From Streptomyces specialis (GTDB lineage Bacteria > Actinomycetota > Actinomycetes > Streptomycetales > Streptomycetaceae), in assembly GCF_001493375.1 (NCBI RefSeq), contig NZ_LN929838.1, positions 268,073 to 332,072 of the forward strand: 64,000 nucleotides of DNA, written 5' to 3'. The notes beneath the pieces were generated by a model. That model saw only the letters and a list, made by a program, of their open reading frames with translations. It searched no databases and was not told where the DNA came from. Of this stretch, positions 1-7,565 are shown one piece after another; the first letter of the stretch is position 1; every line of letters begins with the position of its first letter. A program made the position numbers and the translations under genes.

Positions 1-1791
1 ACGGCGACGGGCCACGTCAAGGTCCTCGACTTCGGGATCGCCCGCGCCGCCGACCCCTCGGCCACCGGGGACCGGCTGACCCACACCGGGTTCGTGGTGG
101 GCACGGCCGCGTACATGGCGCCCGAGCAGGCGCGCGGCCACCCGGAGCAGCGCAGCGACCTGTACGCGCTGGGCTGCGTCCTGTTCGAACTGCTCACCGG
201 GCGACCGCCGTTCACCGCCCCGGACACCATCGGGTACCTCACGGCCCACCTGCACGACCCTCCCCCGGCACCGAGCGGTGTCGTGCCCGGCGTCCCGGCC
301 GCGTGGGACCGCCTGGTCCTCCGGCTGCTGGCCAAGGACCCCAGCCTGCGGCACGACTCGGCCACCGCGCTCGCCGACGAGCTGCGCCACCTCGGCGGCC
401 CGGCCCCTGCCGCACCCGCGGCGCGACGCTACACCCCGACCGTGGCGGCCCCGGCGTCCGACGACCTCTCGCGGGCGCCGACCGCCGACGCGCCCGCCGG
501 GCCGGCCCGGCGGGCGGGCCTCGGGCGACGCCAACTGCTGCTGGGCGGCGCGGGCGTCGCCGCGCTGGCGGTGGCCGGCGGCTCGGCGGCGCTGTATCTG
601 ACCGGTGACCCCGGGAAGGGCCCGGTCGCCTGGTCGCGGACCATCGGCGACGTCGACCTGCTGAACACCAACGGTCCCGACATCGTCCTGGCCGACGGGC
701 GCTGCCATGTGGCCGCGGGCGCCGGCTCCGCCGTGCTCCACGCCGTCGACCTGGCCAGTGGCGAGCCCTTGTGGCAGGCCGCTCTCGACGCGCCCTGGGC
801 CGGGGGGACGCGCCTCGCGGTGGCCGACGGCATCGTGCTCGCCGCGGCGCGGAACCCCGACGGGGTCAGCGACATGCTGTACGGCTTCGACGCCGCCGGC
901 GGCGAGCGCCTGTGGCGGCGGCCGATCGAGGACGGCACCACCGGACTGGACGTGTACCGGCCCGGTGGCCCGCTCATCACGAGCGAGGAGCGGCATGTGC
1001 TCGGCATCGACCCGCGCACGGGCAGCAGCCTGTGGGGGATCGACGTGTCCCCGTACGACGGGTTCGTGCCGGCCGGTGATCTGGTGCTGCTCCCCGAGGG
1101 GCGGGCGGTGCTCGGTGAGACGGGCGAGGAGCGGTGGGTCCGCTCCGACCTGTTCCCGAAGGCCGACCGGGCGCACGTTCTCGACGAGGGCTTCCTGTGC
1201 TTCGAGGCGGGCGAGACGGCCGCCGTCGATCTGGTGCTCCGCGAGGCCGGCGCGGGCGACGTGCTGTGGCGCAGTCCGTTCCGGCAGGACGAACCGGAGC
1301 CCTCCGCCGGGGCGCTCCCGCCCGTCGAGTCGCTGGTGTCGGGCAGCACCGTCTTCATGCCGCTGCCCGCCGGGGACCGCGACCGGCCCACCGCCCTGGA
1401 CGCGCGCACCGGCGAGCGGAAGTGGACCTTCGGCGGCGCCTACCCCCCGGACGGCCAGGACGGCCCGGTGACGAGCGTGCCGGGCGGCTTCCTGCTGCCC
1501 ACCCGGGACGGAACGGTGTGCCTGGCCGCCGACGACGGCACGGAACGCTGGCGCGACGACGCGAAGAACACGCAGATGGTGCGGACCACCGGCGCGTACG
1601 CCCTGCTCTACCGGACCGCGGACGAGCGGCTGTTCCAGCGCTGGACCACCCTGCGGATCCTGGGCGCGGAGAACGGACGCCGCGTCTGGACGGGCCAGTT
1701 CGACAGCGACTCGGTCAGCGACGCCGCGGCCGGCGACGACCTGATCGTCGTCCTCGACAACGGCGGAACGCTCTGGGCCCTCCCCGGGTGA
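1..1791 (+). CDS. Ser/Thr protein kinase with C-terminal PQQ-like beta-propeller (5' end outside window)
   Basis: The open frame runs in from the left edge, so the N-lobe and catalytic loop are not visible; the reading begins just before the activation segment. DFG lies at visible residues 10-12 and the APE motif at 40-42 (YMAPEQARG), both typical of bacterial Hanks-type (PknB-like) kinases. After the kinase C-lobe comes an Ala/Pro-rich juxtamembrane stretch. One hydrophobic segment follows a twin-Arg pair at about residues 176-200. The remaining ~400 residues are repeats with LW(Q/R/G) and ALDARTGE motifs, as in PQQ-binding-like propellers of extracellular sensor domains. A membrane kinase with an outside sensor is inferred. 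Its C-lobe closely resembles that of the kinase at 10094-11965, so the two are paralogues. The substrate is unknown. Confidence 0.9.
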   Translation, partial: TATGHVKVLDFGIARAADPSATGDRLTHTGFVVGTAAYMAPEQARGHPEQRSDLYALGCVLFELLTGRPPFTAPDTIGYLTAHLHDPPPAPSGVVPGVPAAWDRLVLRLLAKDPSLRHDSATALADELRHLGGPAPAAPAARRYTPTVAAPASDDLSRAPTADAPAGPARRAGLGRRQLLLGGAGVAALAVAGGSAALYLTGDPGKGPVAWSRTIGDVDLLNTNGPDIVLADGRCHVAAGAGSAVLHAVDLASGEPLWQAALDAPWAGGTRLAVADGIVLAAARNPDGVSDMLYGFDAAGGERLWRRPIEDGTTGLDVYRPGGPLITSEERHVLGIDPRTGSSLWGIDVSPYDGFVPAGDLVLLPEGRAVLGETGEERWVRSDLFPKADRAHVLDEGFLCFEAGETAAVDLVLREAGAGDVLWRSPFRQDEPEPSAGALPPVESLVSGSTVFMPLPAGDRDRPTALDARTGERKWTFGGAYPPDGQDGPVTSVPGGFLLPTRDGTVCLAADDGTERWRDDAKNTQMVRTTGAYALLYRTADERLFQRWTTLRILGAENGRRVWTGQFDSDSVSDAAAGDDLIVVLDNGGTLWALPG

Positions 1792-2135
1792 CCGCTCCGG
1801 CGAGCGGGACCGGCACCCGCGCCGTCGCGTGAGGCGGCCGGGGCGCCCGGCCCAACTCCGCTGCGGGGGCCGCGCTTTGTCATCCGTCCCAAGGTGATCG
1901 CGTCCGATTCGGCCAGATGACCAAACGGCGGCGGACCGCCGCGCTGACAGCATGTGGGGCGCGTGACACAGCGGGACGCGCGGTGGCCCCGGACACGGCT
2001 CCGGCCGCCGCGTGGCCCCTCGCCCCGGGCCGGGCCGCCGTCGCCGGGGCCGCCCGCGACCGAGCACCGCGCCGACGATCCCGGACGGACGGCCCGGGGT
2101 CCGCCACCGCGCGGCAACGACAAGGAGAACCGCCC
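1792..2135. other. Intergenic region upstream of hydrolase
   Basis: 344 bases without a convincing gene. It should carry the promoter of the alpha/beta hydrolase (a TTGTCA hexamer lies near 1877), but no -10 element at proper spacing could be assigned. Frames crossing it are GC-rich shadows. Confidence 0.5.
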
Positions 2136-3017
2136 ATGGGACAGCACAGCATGAACCGCCGCCACCTGCTGAGGGCAGGCGCCGCCGGAGTCGCCGCGAC
2201 AGCCGTGACGGCCGCGATCGCCCAGGGCGCCATGGGAACGACGAGCCCGGCCCAGCCTCGGCCCGCCGCCGACCCGACCGCCGCCTGGAACCCCGGCGGA
2301 CCCTACCGGGTGGCCACCAAGGTGACGGCGGTGACGACGTATTACTACCCGGAACGGCCCGCCCCGGGCGCGACGTTCCCGGTGCTCCTGTGGGGGAACG
2401 GGACCTACGGCGCTCCCTGGGTCTACCGGGAGCTGCTCAAGCACTGGGCGAGCCACGGGCTCATCGTCGCCGCGGCCAACACCGCCTTCGCCAACGACGG
2501 CACCGACATGCTCGCCGGCCTGGACGACCTCACGGCCGAGAACGACCGCGCCGGCAGCGCCTTCCACGGCACGGTGGACCTGGCCCACGTCTGCGCCACC
2601 GGGCACTCCCAGGGCGGCGCCGGAGCGCTCAACGCGGCCCTGGACCCGCGCGTCACCTCCGTCCTGCCCATCCAGCCGGGGCCGTTGGCGTCCGCGAAGG
2701 CCCTGCACTCCCCGGTGCTGCTGCTCTCCGGGGAGACGGACGGGATCGTCCCGCCCGGCGCGGTGCTCCCCTTCTACGAGGAGGCGCGGGTGCCCGCGGT
2801 CTACGCGTCGCTGCGGGACGCGGGCCACTTCGCGCCGGTCTTCACGCCGGACGGTGGACGGTTCCGCGCCCTCACCACCGCCTGGTTCCTGGCCACTCTC
2901 ACGGCCGACGCCCCGGCGCGCAGCGTCTTCGGCGGCGCCTTCCCGCTGACGGCCCACCCCGAGTACCTCGACGTCCGGCGCAACGACGCGGCACGCGACA
3001 CGTTCGCCGCCTGGTAG
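2136..3017 (+). CDS. Tat-exported alpha/beta hydrolase (lipase/cutinase-like)
   Basis: A 293-residue secreted serine hydrolase. The ATG at 2136 follows AAGGAGAA at good spacing and opens a twin-arginine signal (NRRHLLRAGAAG), which supports this start over longer upstream frames. The mature part has the nucleophile elbow GHSQGGAG (Ser158). The likely acid is Asp202 (SGETDG) and the likely base His231 (RDAGHF), giving a full catalytic triad. The fold matches the dienelactone hydrolase/PETase-like group, so esters or polyesters are plausible substrates; none can be assigned. A close paralogue lies at 46553-47419 with the same signal type, motifs and C-terminal R-N-D-(K/A)-A-R ending. A strong hairpin follows the stop. 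Confidence 0.88.
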   Translation: MGQHSMNRRHLLRAGAAGVAATAVTAAIAQGAMGTTSPAQPRPAADPTAAWNPGGPYRVATKVTAVTTYYYPERPAPGATFPVLLWGNGTYGAPWVYRELLKHWASHGLIVAAANTAFANDGTDMLAGLDDLTAENDRAGSAFHGTVDLAHVCATGHSQGGAGALNAALDPRVTSVLPIQPGPLASAKALHSPVLLLSGETDGIVPPGAVLPFYEEARVPAVYASLRDAGHFAPVFTPDGGRFRALTTAWFLATLTADAPARSVFGGAFPLTAHPEYLDVRRNDAARDTFAAW

Positions 3018-3024
3018 AGCACCG

Positions 3025-3055
3025 CCCGCGCCCGGCCCGGGGTGCCGGGCGCGGG
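3025..3055. terminator. Bidirectional terminator hairpin
   Basis: Perfect 12-bp inverted repeat (CCCGCGCCCGGC and its complement) with a 7-nt loop, between the convergent ends of the hydrolase and the DUF11 protein. No U-tract, as is usual in Streptomyces. Confidence 0.75.
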
Positions 3056-3065
3056 TGCCCGTGGG

Positions 3066-4460
3066 TCAGTCGCAGCGGGGGCGGTCGCAGCAGGAGGGGG
3101 CGCGCGTCACGCAGACGGTGACGGCGTCGGTGTTGTCCGCGGGACGCGGGTCCTTCTCCTCGCCGCGCACGGTGGCGGTGTTGGTGACGGAACCGGCCGC
3201 GGTCGCCTTGGCCCGCAGGGTGAGGGTGGCGGTGGCGCCGTTGGCGAGGGTGCCGATGCTCCACACGCCGGTGTCCGGGTCGTAGAGGCCGGTGGAGCCG
3301 GTGGCGGACAGGAAGGCGAGGGTGGCGGGGAGCGGGTCGGTGACGGTGACGCCGGTGGCCTGGTCCGGGCCGGCGTTGCGGACGGTGAGGCGGTACGTCA
3401 CGGTCTGGCCGACGGTGACGGTGGTGGCGTCGGCCGCTTTCACCACGCTCAGGTCGGCGGCCGGCAGGACCTCCGTGACGGCCTCGCCGGACGTGGCGGT
3501 CAGCGGCTCGGGGGTGGGTCCGAGGTGGTTCTCGTAGGTGGCGGTGGCGGTGTTGGTGATCAGTCCGCCCGCGGCGGCCTCGTCGATGGTGACCCGGTAC
3601 TCCACCGTGGTCCCGGCGGGCAGCGTCTCGGTGTTGGGCAGGCCGCCCGGCTGTTCGGCGGTGGCGCCGTCGCCCAGGTGGAAGACCACGCGGTTCTCCT
3701 GGGCGTCGAAGTACGCCTGGTCGTCTCCCTCCTGGTCGCTCCTGGCGCCGGTGCCGGGGCCCTCGACGACGCGCAGGGAGCCGGGCAGGTAGGTGGTGCC
3801 GGCCGGGATGTCATCGGTCAGCGTGAGGGCTTCGGCCGCGCCACCGCCCTCGTTCCGCGCGGTGACGCGATAGGTGATGACGTCGCCGATCTCCAGGGGG
3901 CCGACGGGGATGGCGGACTTGGTGAGCACCACGAGCGGGGCGGTGCCGAAGAACACGCCGTCCAGGAAGTTCCCGACGCTCTGGTTCCCGCCGGCGGCCG
4001 ACACCGACCGGAAGGCGAACCGGGTCGTCGTCTGGCCGTCCGGCACGGTGTAGGTGCCGGTGTAGTGGCCCCAGGCGGTGTTGCCGTCGGTGAACCGCCG
4101 CTGCTCGACCACCGCGCCCGGGGCGCCGATGTCCAGCGCCATGGTGTCGTCGCCGCTGCGGCCACGGTGGTGCAGCCGCCAGTACAGGACCGTGCCCGGG
4201 GTGGTCGGCAGGTCCTGGTAGAGCGTGGCGACCTGGTTGGCGTTGAGCTCGGCGAACTGGGCGCCGTCCGCCGAGGGCACGCCCTGGAAGCCGGAGCGCC
4301 ACAGCTCGATCTTGTGATCGGTCGCCGTGGTGAGCCAGCCGGGGACCCTTTTCGGCGCCTGCGGCTGTGAGGCGTCCGGCAGGATCTCGTAGTTGGTGAC
4401 GACGGGTTCCTCGAAGCTGCCGTTGGCCAGCGCTACGCGGATCGGGATGGGTATGGTCAC
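3066..4460 (-). CDS. DUF11-repeat protein with N-terminal jelly-roll-like domain
   Basis: A 464-residue protein read from a GTG at 4460 preceded by AAGGGGAAG; longer frames upstream are Arg/Pro-rich and unlikely. The first ~170 residues begin with NGSFEEP and GW...IELW motifs, as in DUF642/carbohydrate-binding jelly-roll domains. Two DUF11 (CshA/isopeptide-like adhesin) repeats follow, each with the VTYR, TDxLPAGTT and NTATV signatures. The tail is Cys-rich (CVTRAPSCCDRPRCD). No signal peptide, membrane segment or sorting motif is visible, which is odd for a family usually on the surface. Proteins of this kind may be released from spores or by lysis. Function as a structural or adhesive surface component is inferred only. 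Confidence 0.82.
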   Translation of the reverse strand: MTIPIPIRVALANGSFEEPVVTNYEILPDASQPQAPKRVPGWLTTATDHKIELWRSGFQGVPSADGAQFAELNANQVATLYQDLPTTPGTVLYWRLHHRGRSGDDTMALDIGAPGAVVEQRRFTDGNTAWGHYTGTYTVPDGQTTTRFAFRSVSAAGGNQSVGNFLDGVFFGTAPLVVLTKSAIPVGPLEIGDVITYRVTARNEGGGAAEALTLTDDIPAGTTYLPGSLRVVEGPGTGARSDQEGDDQAYFDAQENRVVFHLGDGATAEQPGGLPNTETLPAGTTVEYRVTIDEAAAGGLITNTATATYENHLGPTPEPLTATSGEAVTEVLPAADLSVVKAADATTVTVGQTVTYRLTVRNAGPDQATGVTVTDPLPATLAFLSATGSTGLYDPDTGVWSIGTLANGATATLTLRAKATAAGSVTNTATVRGEEKDPRPADNTDAVTVCVTRAPSCCDRPRCD

Positions 4461-4745
4461 TGACTTCCCCTTCGGCTCGGCTCTGCCCGGTCGCCCCGCC
4501 GGCCGGAGGCGCGGAGGTCGGCGCGGCGCTGGTGGCACGGGAAGCACAACGCATGGGGCGTGGCGCGGGAAGGGGCCGGGGAGCCGTCCCGGCCAATCCC
4601 GCCGGGCGGGTTTACCCGGTCCGCGCGCAGGTGGGTGAACGGCGTGTCCTCCACGCGGAGCGCGGGCCACGTCCTCACGTCCCCGGGACCGGCGGCCACG
4701 CCCCGGCCGAATGACCGAAACGCCTACCGGGCCCGACGAGACGCG

Positions 4746-5102
4746 TCACCCACACGAGTGAAGCGCGTCCGGCGGCGAGTCGACGCACTTTCCGGCCAGT
4801 CCGACGCCGTCACGCCGGGGGACGTGGTCGGGGACCGGGGCCGGCGCGATCCCCGCGCCGGCCGCCAGGGCGTGGTCGCGGGCGGCGATCAGCACGCTGA
4901 TGCCGCTGGAGTCGCGGAAGGCGAGGCCGCCCAGGTCGAGCACGAGCTGCCGGCCCGGACGCAGGCCGAGTCCGGGCAGCGCGGGACGGACCTCGGGCGC
5001 GGTGTGACGGTCCAGGTCCCCGGCCAGTCCGACGGCCGCTCCACGCCGACAGCTCTGGTCGCGCCCGGACCCGGGAACGCCGGAGATCCGGCGGCGTGCG
5101 GG
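4746..5102 (-). pseudogene. STAS-domain anti-sigma factor antagonist remnant lacking a start
   Basis: The reverse frame reads an almost complete STAS domain: GLAGDLDRHTAPEV, then LVLDLGGLAFRDSSGISVL with the conserved DSSG phosphoserine motif, then AARDHALAAGAG and VPDHV. In this family the DSSG serine is phosphorylated by an anti-sigma kinase. The frame is closed at 5103-5105 by the stop of the upstream gene, and no ATG or GTG with a ribosome site precedes the first conserved block. The only in-frame start (GTG at 4943) would remove half the domain. It looks like a gene that lost its 5' end, or one carrying a sequencing error near 5100. C-terminal similarity is also weak. Confidence 0.6.
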
Positions 5103-5525
5103 TCAGCGCGCCGCCCGCCGCACCAGTTCGGTGAGCCGCGCCTTGTCGTCGGCCGTCAGGTCGCCGGTCAGCGCGTAGGAGGTGGCCCACATCGCGCCCT
5201 CGTCGAGGTTCGCCTGGTCACTGAAGCCGAGCGTGGAGTAGCGGGCCTTGAACTTGGCGGAGCACTGGAAGAAGCAGAGGACCTTGCCGTCCTTCGCGTA
5301 CGCGGGCATCCCGTACCAGAGCTTCGGCGTGAGCCCCGGCGCGGCGGCTCTGACGAGGGCGTGGATCCGTTCGCCCAGGGCGCGGTCGCCCGGCTCCATC
5401 TCGGCGATCTTGGCCAGCACGTCCGCCTCGGGGTCCGTCTTGGAGCCTCGGCGAGCCGACTTGACCTCCCGGGCACGCTCCTTCATCGCGGCCTTCTCCT
5501 CGGCCGTGAACTCCGTGTCGCTCAT
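5103..5525 (-). CDS. DUF1801 (YdhG-like) protein
   Basis: A 140-residue cytosolic protein starting at ATG 5525 behind GGAAGGAGA. It has the DUF1801/YdhG signature: an Asp/Glu-rich helical N-terminus, [17 protein letters not shown], then [20 protein letters not shown]. Members are small alpha/beta proteins, some called iron chaperone-like by analogy with frataxin folds; no activity can be assigned here. The coding sequence ends against the start-less STAS remnant in the same frame, so an ancestral two-gene arrangement is likely. Confidence 0.85.
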   Translation of the reverse strand: MSDTEFTAEEKAAMKERAREVKSARRGSKTDPEADVLAKIAEMEPGDRALGERIHALVRAAAPGLTPKLWYGMPAYAKDGKVLCFFQCSAKFKARYSTLGFSDQANLDEGAMWATSYALTGDLTADDKARLTELVRRAAR

Positions 5526-5657
5526 CGCGGTCTCCTTCCGTGCGGCGCCCCTCAGCGGGACAGAACCCCAGGTTAGAGGCTTGCGGGCGGACATGGCTTC
5601 TCCGAAACTGACCGCTCTCGCCACCGGCCCCGGCGCGTCCGGCAGGCCGGTCGGCGG

Positions 5658-6254
5658 TCAGAGGCCGGCGAGCAGGGCGTCGAGGGGAGCCGGCACGCGG
5701 TCCGGGGCGAGGGCCTCGACCAGGACGCGGCCGTAGTGGATCTTGCGCCCCTTCTTCGTGCCGAGGAAACGCCGCAACCGCTGCTGCTCGGTGCGGTCCC
5801 GCTGGGCGGGCTGGTGCGCGAAGGTCCGCAGGGCGCGCAGGTCGCCCTCCGCGCGGACGAGGTCCTCCACCCGCGTCACGCCCAGCGCGCGGATCAGCTC
5901 GTCCTCCAGATCCGCCGCGCAGACGTGGAACGCGTCCAGCGCGCGGGCGTAGTACGGGCGCTCCGCTTCGTCGCACAGCCCCGTCAGGCGCAGTCCCAGG
6001 CCGGGCGATCCCAGGAGGCGGGCGAAGCGGCCGACGCTCATCGCGCCGCCCATCGGCAGGACGCAGACTCCTTCGGCCGCCAGGTCCCGGCCGCGCCCGG
6101 CGGCCAGCGCGCCGACCGCCGCCGCGTCGCTCGGCCCTTCGAGCAGGACGACCGTCCGGACGGGCAGCCGCGCGGCCAGCTCCCGCGCCGGAGCACCGGG
6201 GCCGCCGGCCGCCCACGCGACGACCGCCTCCCGGAACGCCCCCATGTCAGCCAT
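5658..6254 (-). CDS. Stand-alone TOPRIM-domain protein (OLD-type)
   Basis: A 198-residue protein from ATG 6254 (a second ATG at 6245 is possible; the ribosome site is weak for both). VVLLEGPSDAAAV carries the TOPRIM glutamate, LPMGGAMSVGRFARLLG the second strand, and LTGLCDEAERPYY the acidic metal-binding segment. Helical regions and a KKGRKIHYGRVLVEAL tail follow. These are features of the TOPRIM half of OLD-family nucleases, but the ABC ATPase half is absent and no ATPase gene adjoins. Stand-alone versions are common in Streptomyces and their role is not established; nucleic-acid cleavage or nucleotide transfer is only inferred. Confidence 0.78.
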   Translation of the reverse strand: MADMGAFREAVVAWAAGGPGAPARELAARLPVRTVVLLEGPSDAAAVGALAAGRGRDLAAEGVCVLPMGGAMSVGRFARLLGSPGLGLRLTGLCDEAERPYYARALDAFHVCAADLEDELIRALGVTRVEDLVRAEGDLRALRTFAHQPAQRDRTEQQRLRRFLGTKKGRKIHYGRVLVEALAPDRVPAPLDALLAGL

Positions 6255-6504
6255 GCGACGAGTCTGGGCCCCCGGCGGCCACGACGGTAGGGGGTATCCG
6301 GCGGCGGCCCGGCGCCGGACGGGCCCGGACGGCCGTTTCGCGCCAGGGACGGCCAATGCCCTGGTCGGCGGACACCGCATGCGACTCCTTTTCGCGTTTC
6401 AGCGGCCCGGTCTCGCTCGTACGAGTGAACGCAGGTGTATTTCCGAATGCGACATCAGTCCGATAGGTAGCTCCTTCGAGAACCCACAGAAAGGAACGCC
6501 TGCC

Positions 6505-7377
6505 ATGGAAACCGTGACCACCACCGGCACCTGGGTGATTCCCAAGGTGAACGCCTCGCAGTTCACCGTGCACGACGATCAGATCAAATGGGGCGCCGTC
6601 GCCGACAACGTGAAAAGCGGCTACGCCTTCAAGGGTGGCCCCGTCCCCGTGAGAGTCGACGGCACCGAATTCGTGCTGGGCACCTTCACGCACCACAACT
6701 TCCCGATCCCGCCCTTACCGCAGGACCAGTTCGACGTGCGTCTCGCGGTCAACGTGGCCTTCCAGGACGGGCACGAGATCGACTTCGTCCTGAAGTTCCA
6801 CCACAACGAGACGCCCAACCAGGGACCGAATCCGGAGGATCTGGTCGATCTGCCCGTGGTCCACCCCCGGCAGGAGGTCGTCACGATCGACGGCGCCGCG
6901 TACAACGTGCTGATCACCGGTTTCTGGCAGAACCACAAGCACGTCTACCAGTTCGTCAGCCCCGAGGGCCAGTCCAACAGCGCGGACATCTACGCCCTGC
7001 TCACCCCCGTCCCCGTCAAGCCGATCCTCCACATCTCGCGTGTGCAGGCGCTCGGCAGCGCGGCGACCGGGCAGTCCGACGAGTTCGTCGAGATCCTGAA
7101 CCGGGGCGCCGAGACGGCCGACATCTCCGGCTGGACGCTGAGTGCCGACGACGCCGGTCAGGAGTTCACCTTCCCGTCCGCCACGACGCTGGAGCCCGGC
7201 CGCCGGATCCGGGTCCACACCAACGAGGTCCGCCCCGAGGACGGCGGCCATTCCTTCGGCATCGGGCGCCCGATCTGGAACAACGAGGGCGACACCGCGC
7301 GCCTGCGGGACACCAACGGCAACGCGGTGGCGGTCCTCGCCTACGGCGACCACGACCCGACCGCCCCCGGCGACTAG
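6505..7377 (+). CDS. Choice-of-anchor K / lamin-tail domain protein
   Basis: A 290-residue protein; ATG 6505 follows GAAAGGAA. Residues 1-~165 resemble the choice-of-anchor K beta-sandwich (TFTHHNFPI motif, then a strand-rich region ending NVLITGFW). Residues ~175-285 are a lamin-tail domain: ISRVQALG, DEFVEILNRG, ISGWTLS, LEPGRRIRVHT, WNNEGDTARLRD. Such pairs occur in extracellular or periplasmic proteins, yet no signal peptide is visible, matching the DUF11 protein nearby. A scaffold or binding role is inferred; no catalytic residues are apparent. Confidence 0.82.
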   Translation: METVTTTGTWVIPKVNASQFTVHDDQIKWGAVADNVKSGYAFKGGPVPVRVDGTEFVLGTFTHHNFPIPPLPQDQFDVRLAVNVAFQDGHEIDFVLKFHHNETPNQGPNPEDLVDLPVVHPRQEVVTIDGAAYNVLITGFWQNHKHVYQFVSPEGQSNSADIYALLTPVPVKPILHISRVQALGSAATGQSDEFVEILNRGAETADISGWTLSADDAGQEFTFPSATTLEPGRRIRVHTNEVRPEDGGHSFGIGRPIWNNEGDTARLRDTNGNAVAVLAYGDHDPTAPGD

Positions 7378-7565
7378 CCCCGGCGCGCCGCCCGTCACCC
7401 TGGTCACCTCCCGTCCCGGGCGGGAGGTGACTCCCGCCCGCCCGGCACGCACCGGCACCCCCGCTTTGACGGTGCCGCGCGCGACGGAGGAGAGTGCTGT
7501 GAGGGCCGCCGCCGTGTCCGGAAGAGGCTCGTACGCGGCCAGGACCGGAAAGGGGGTGGCGTTCG

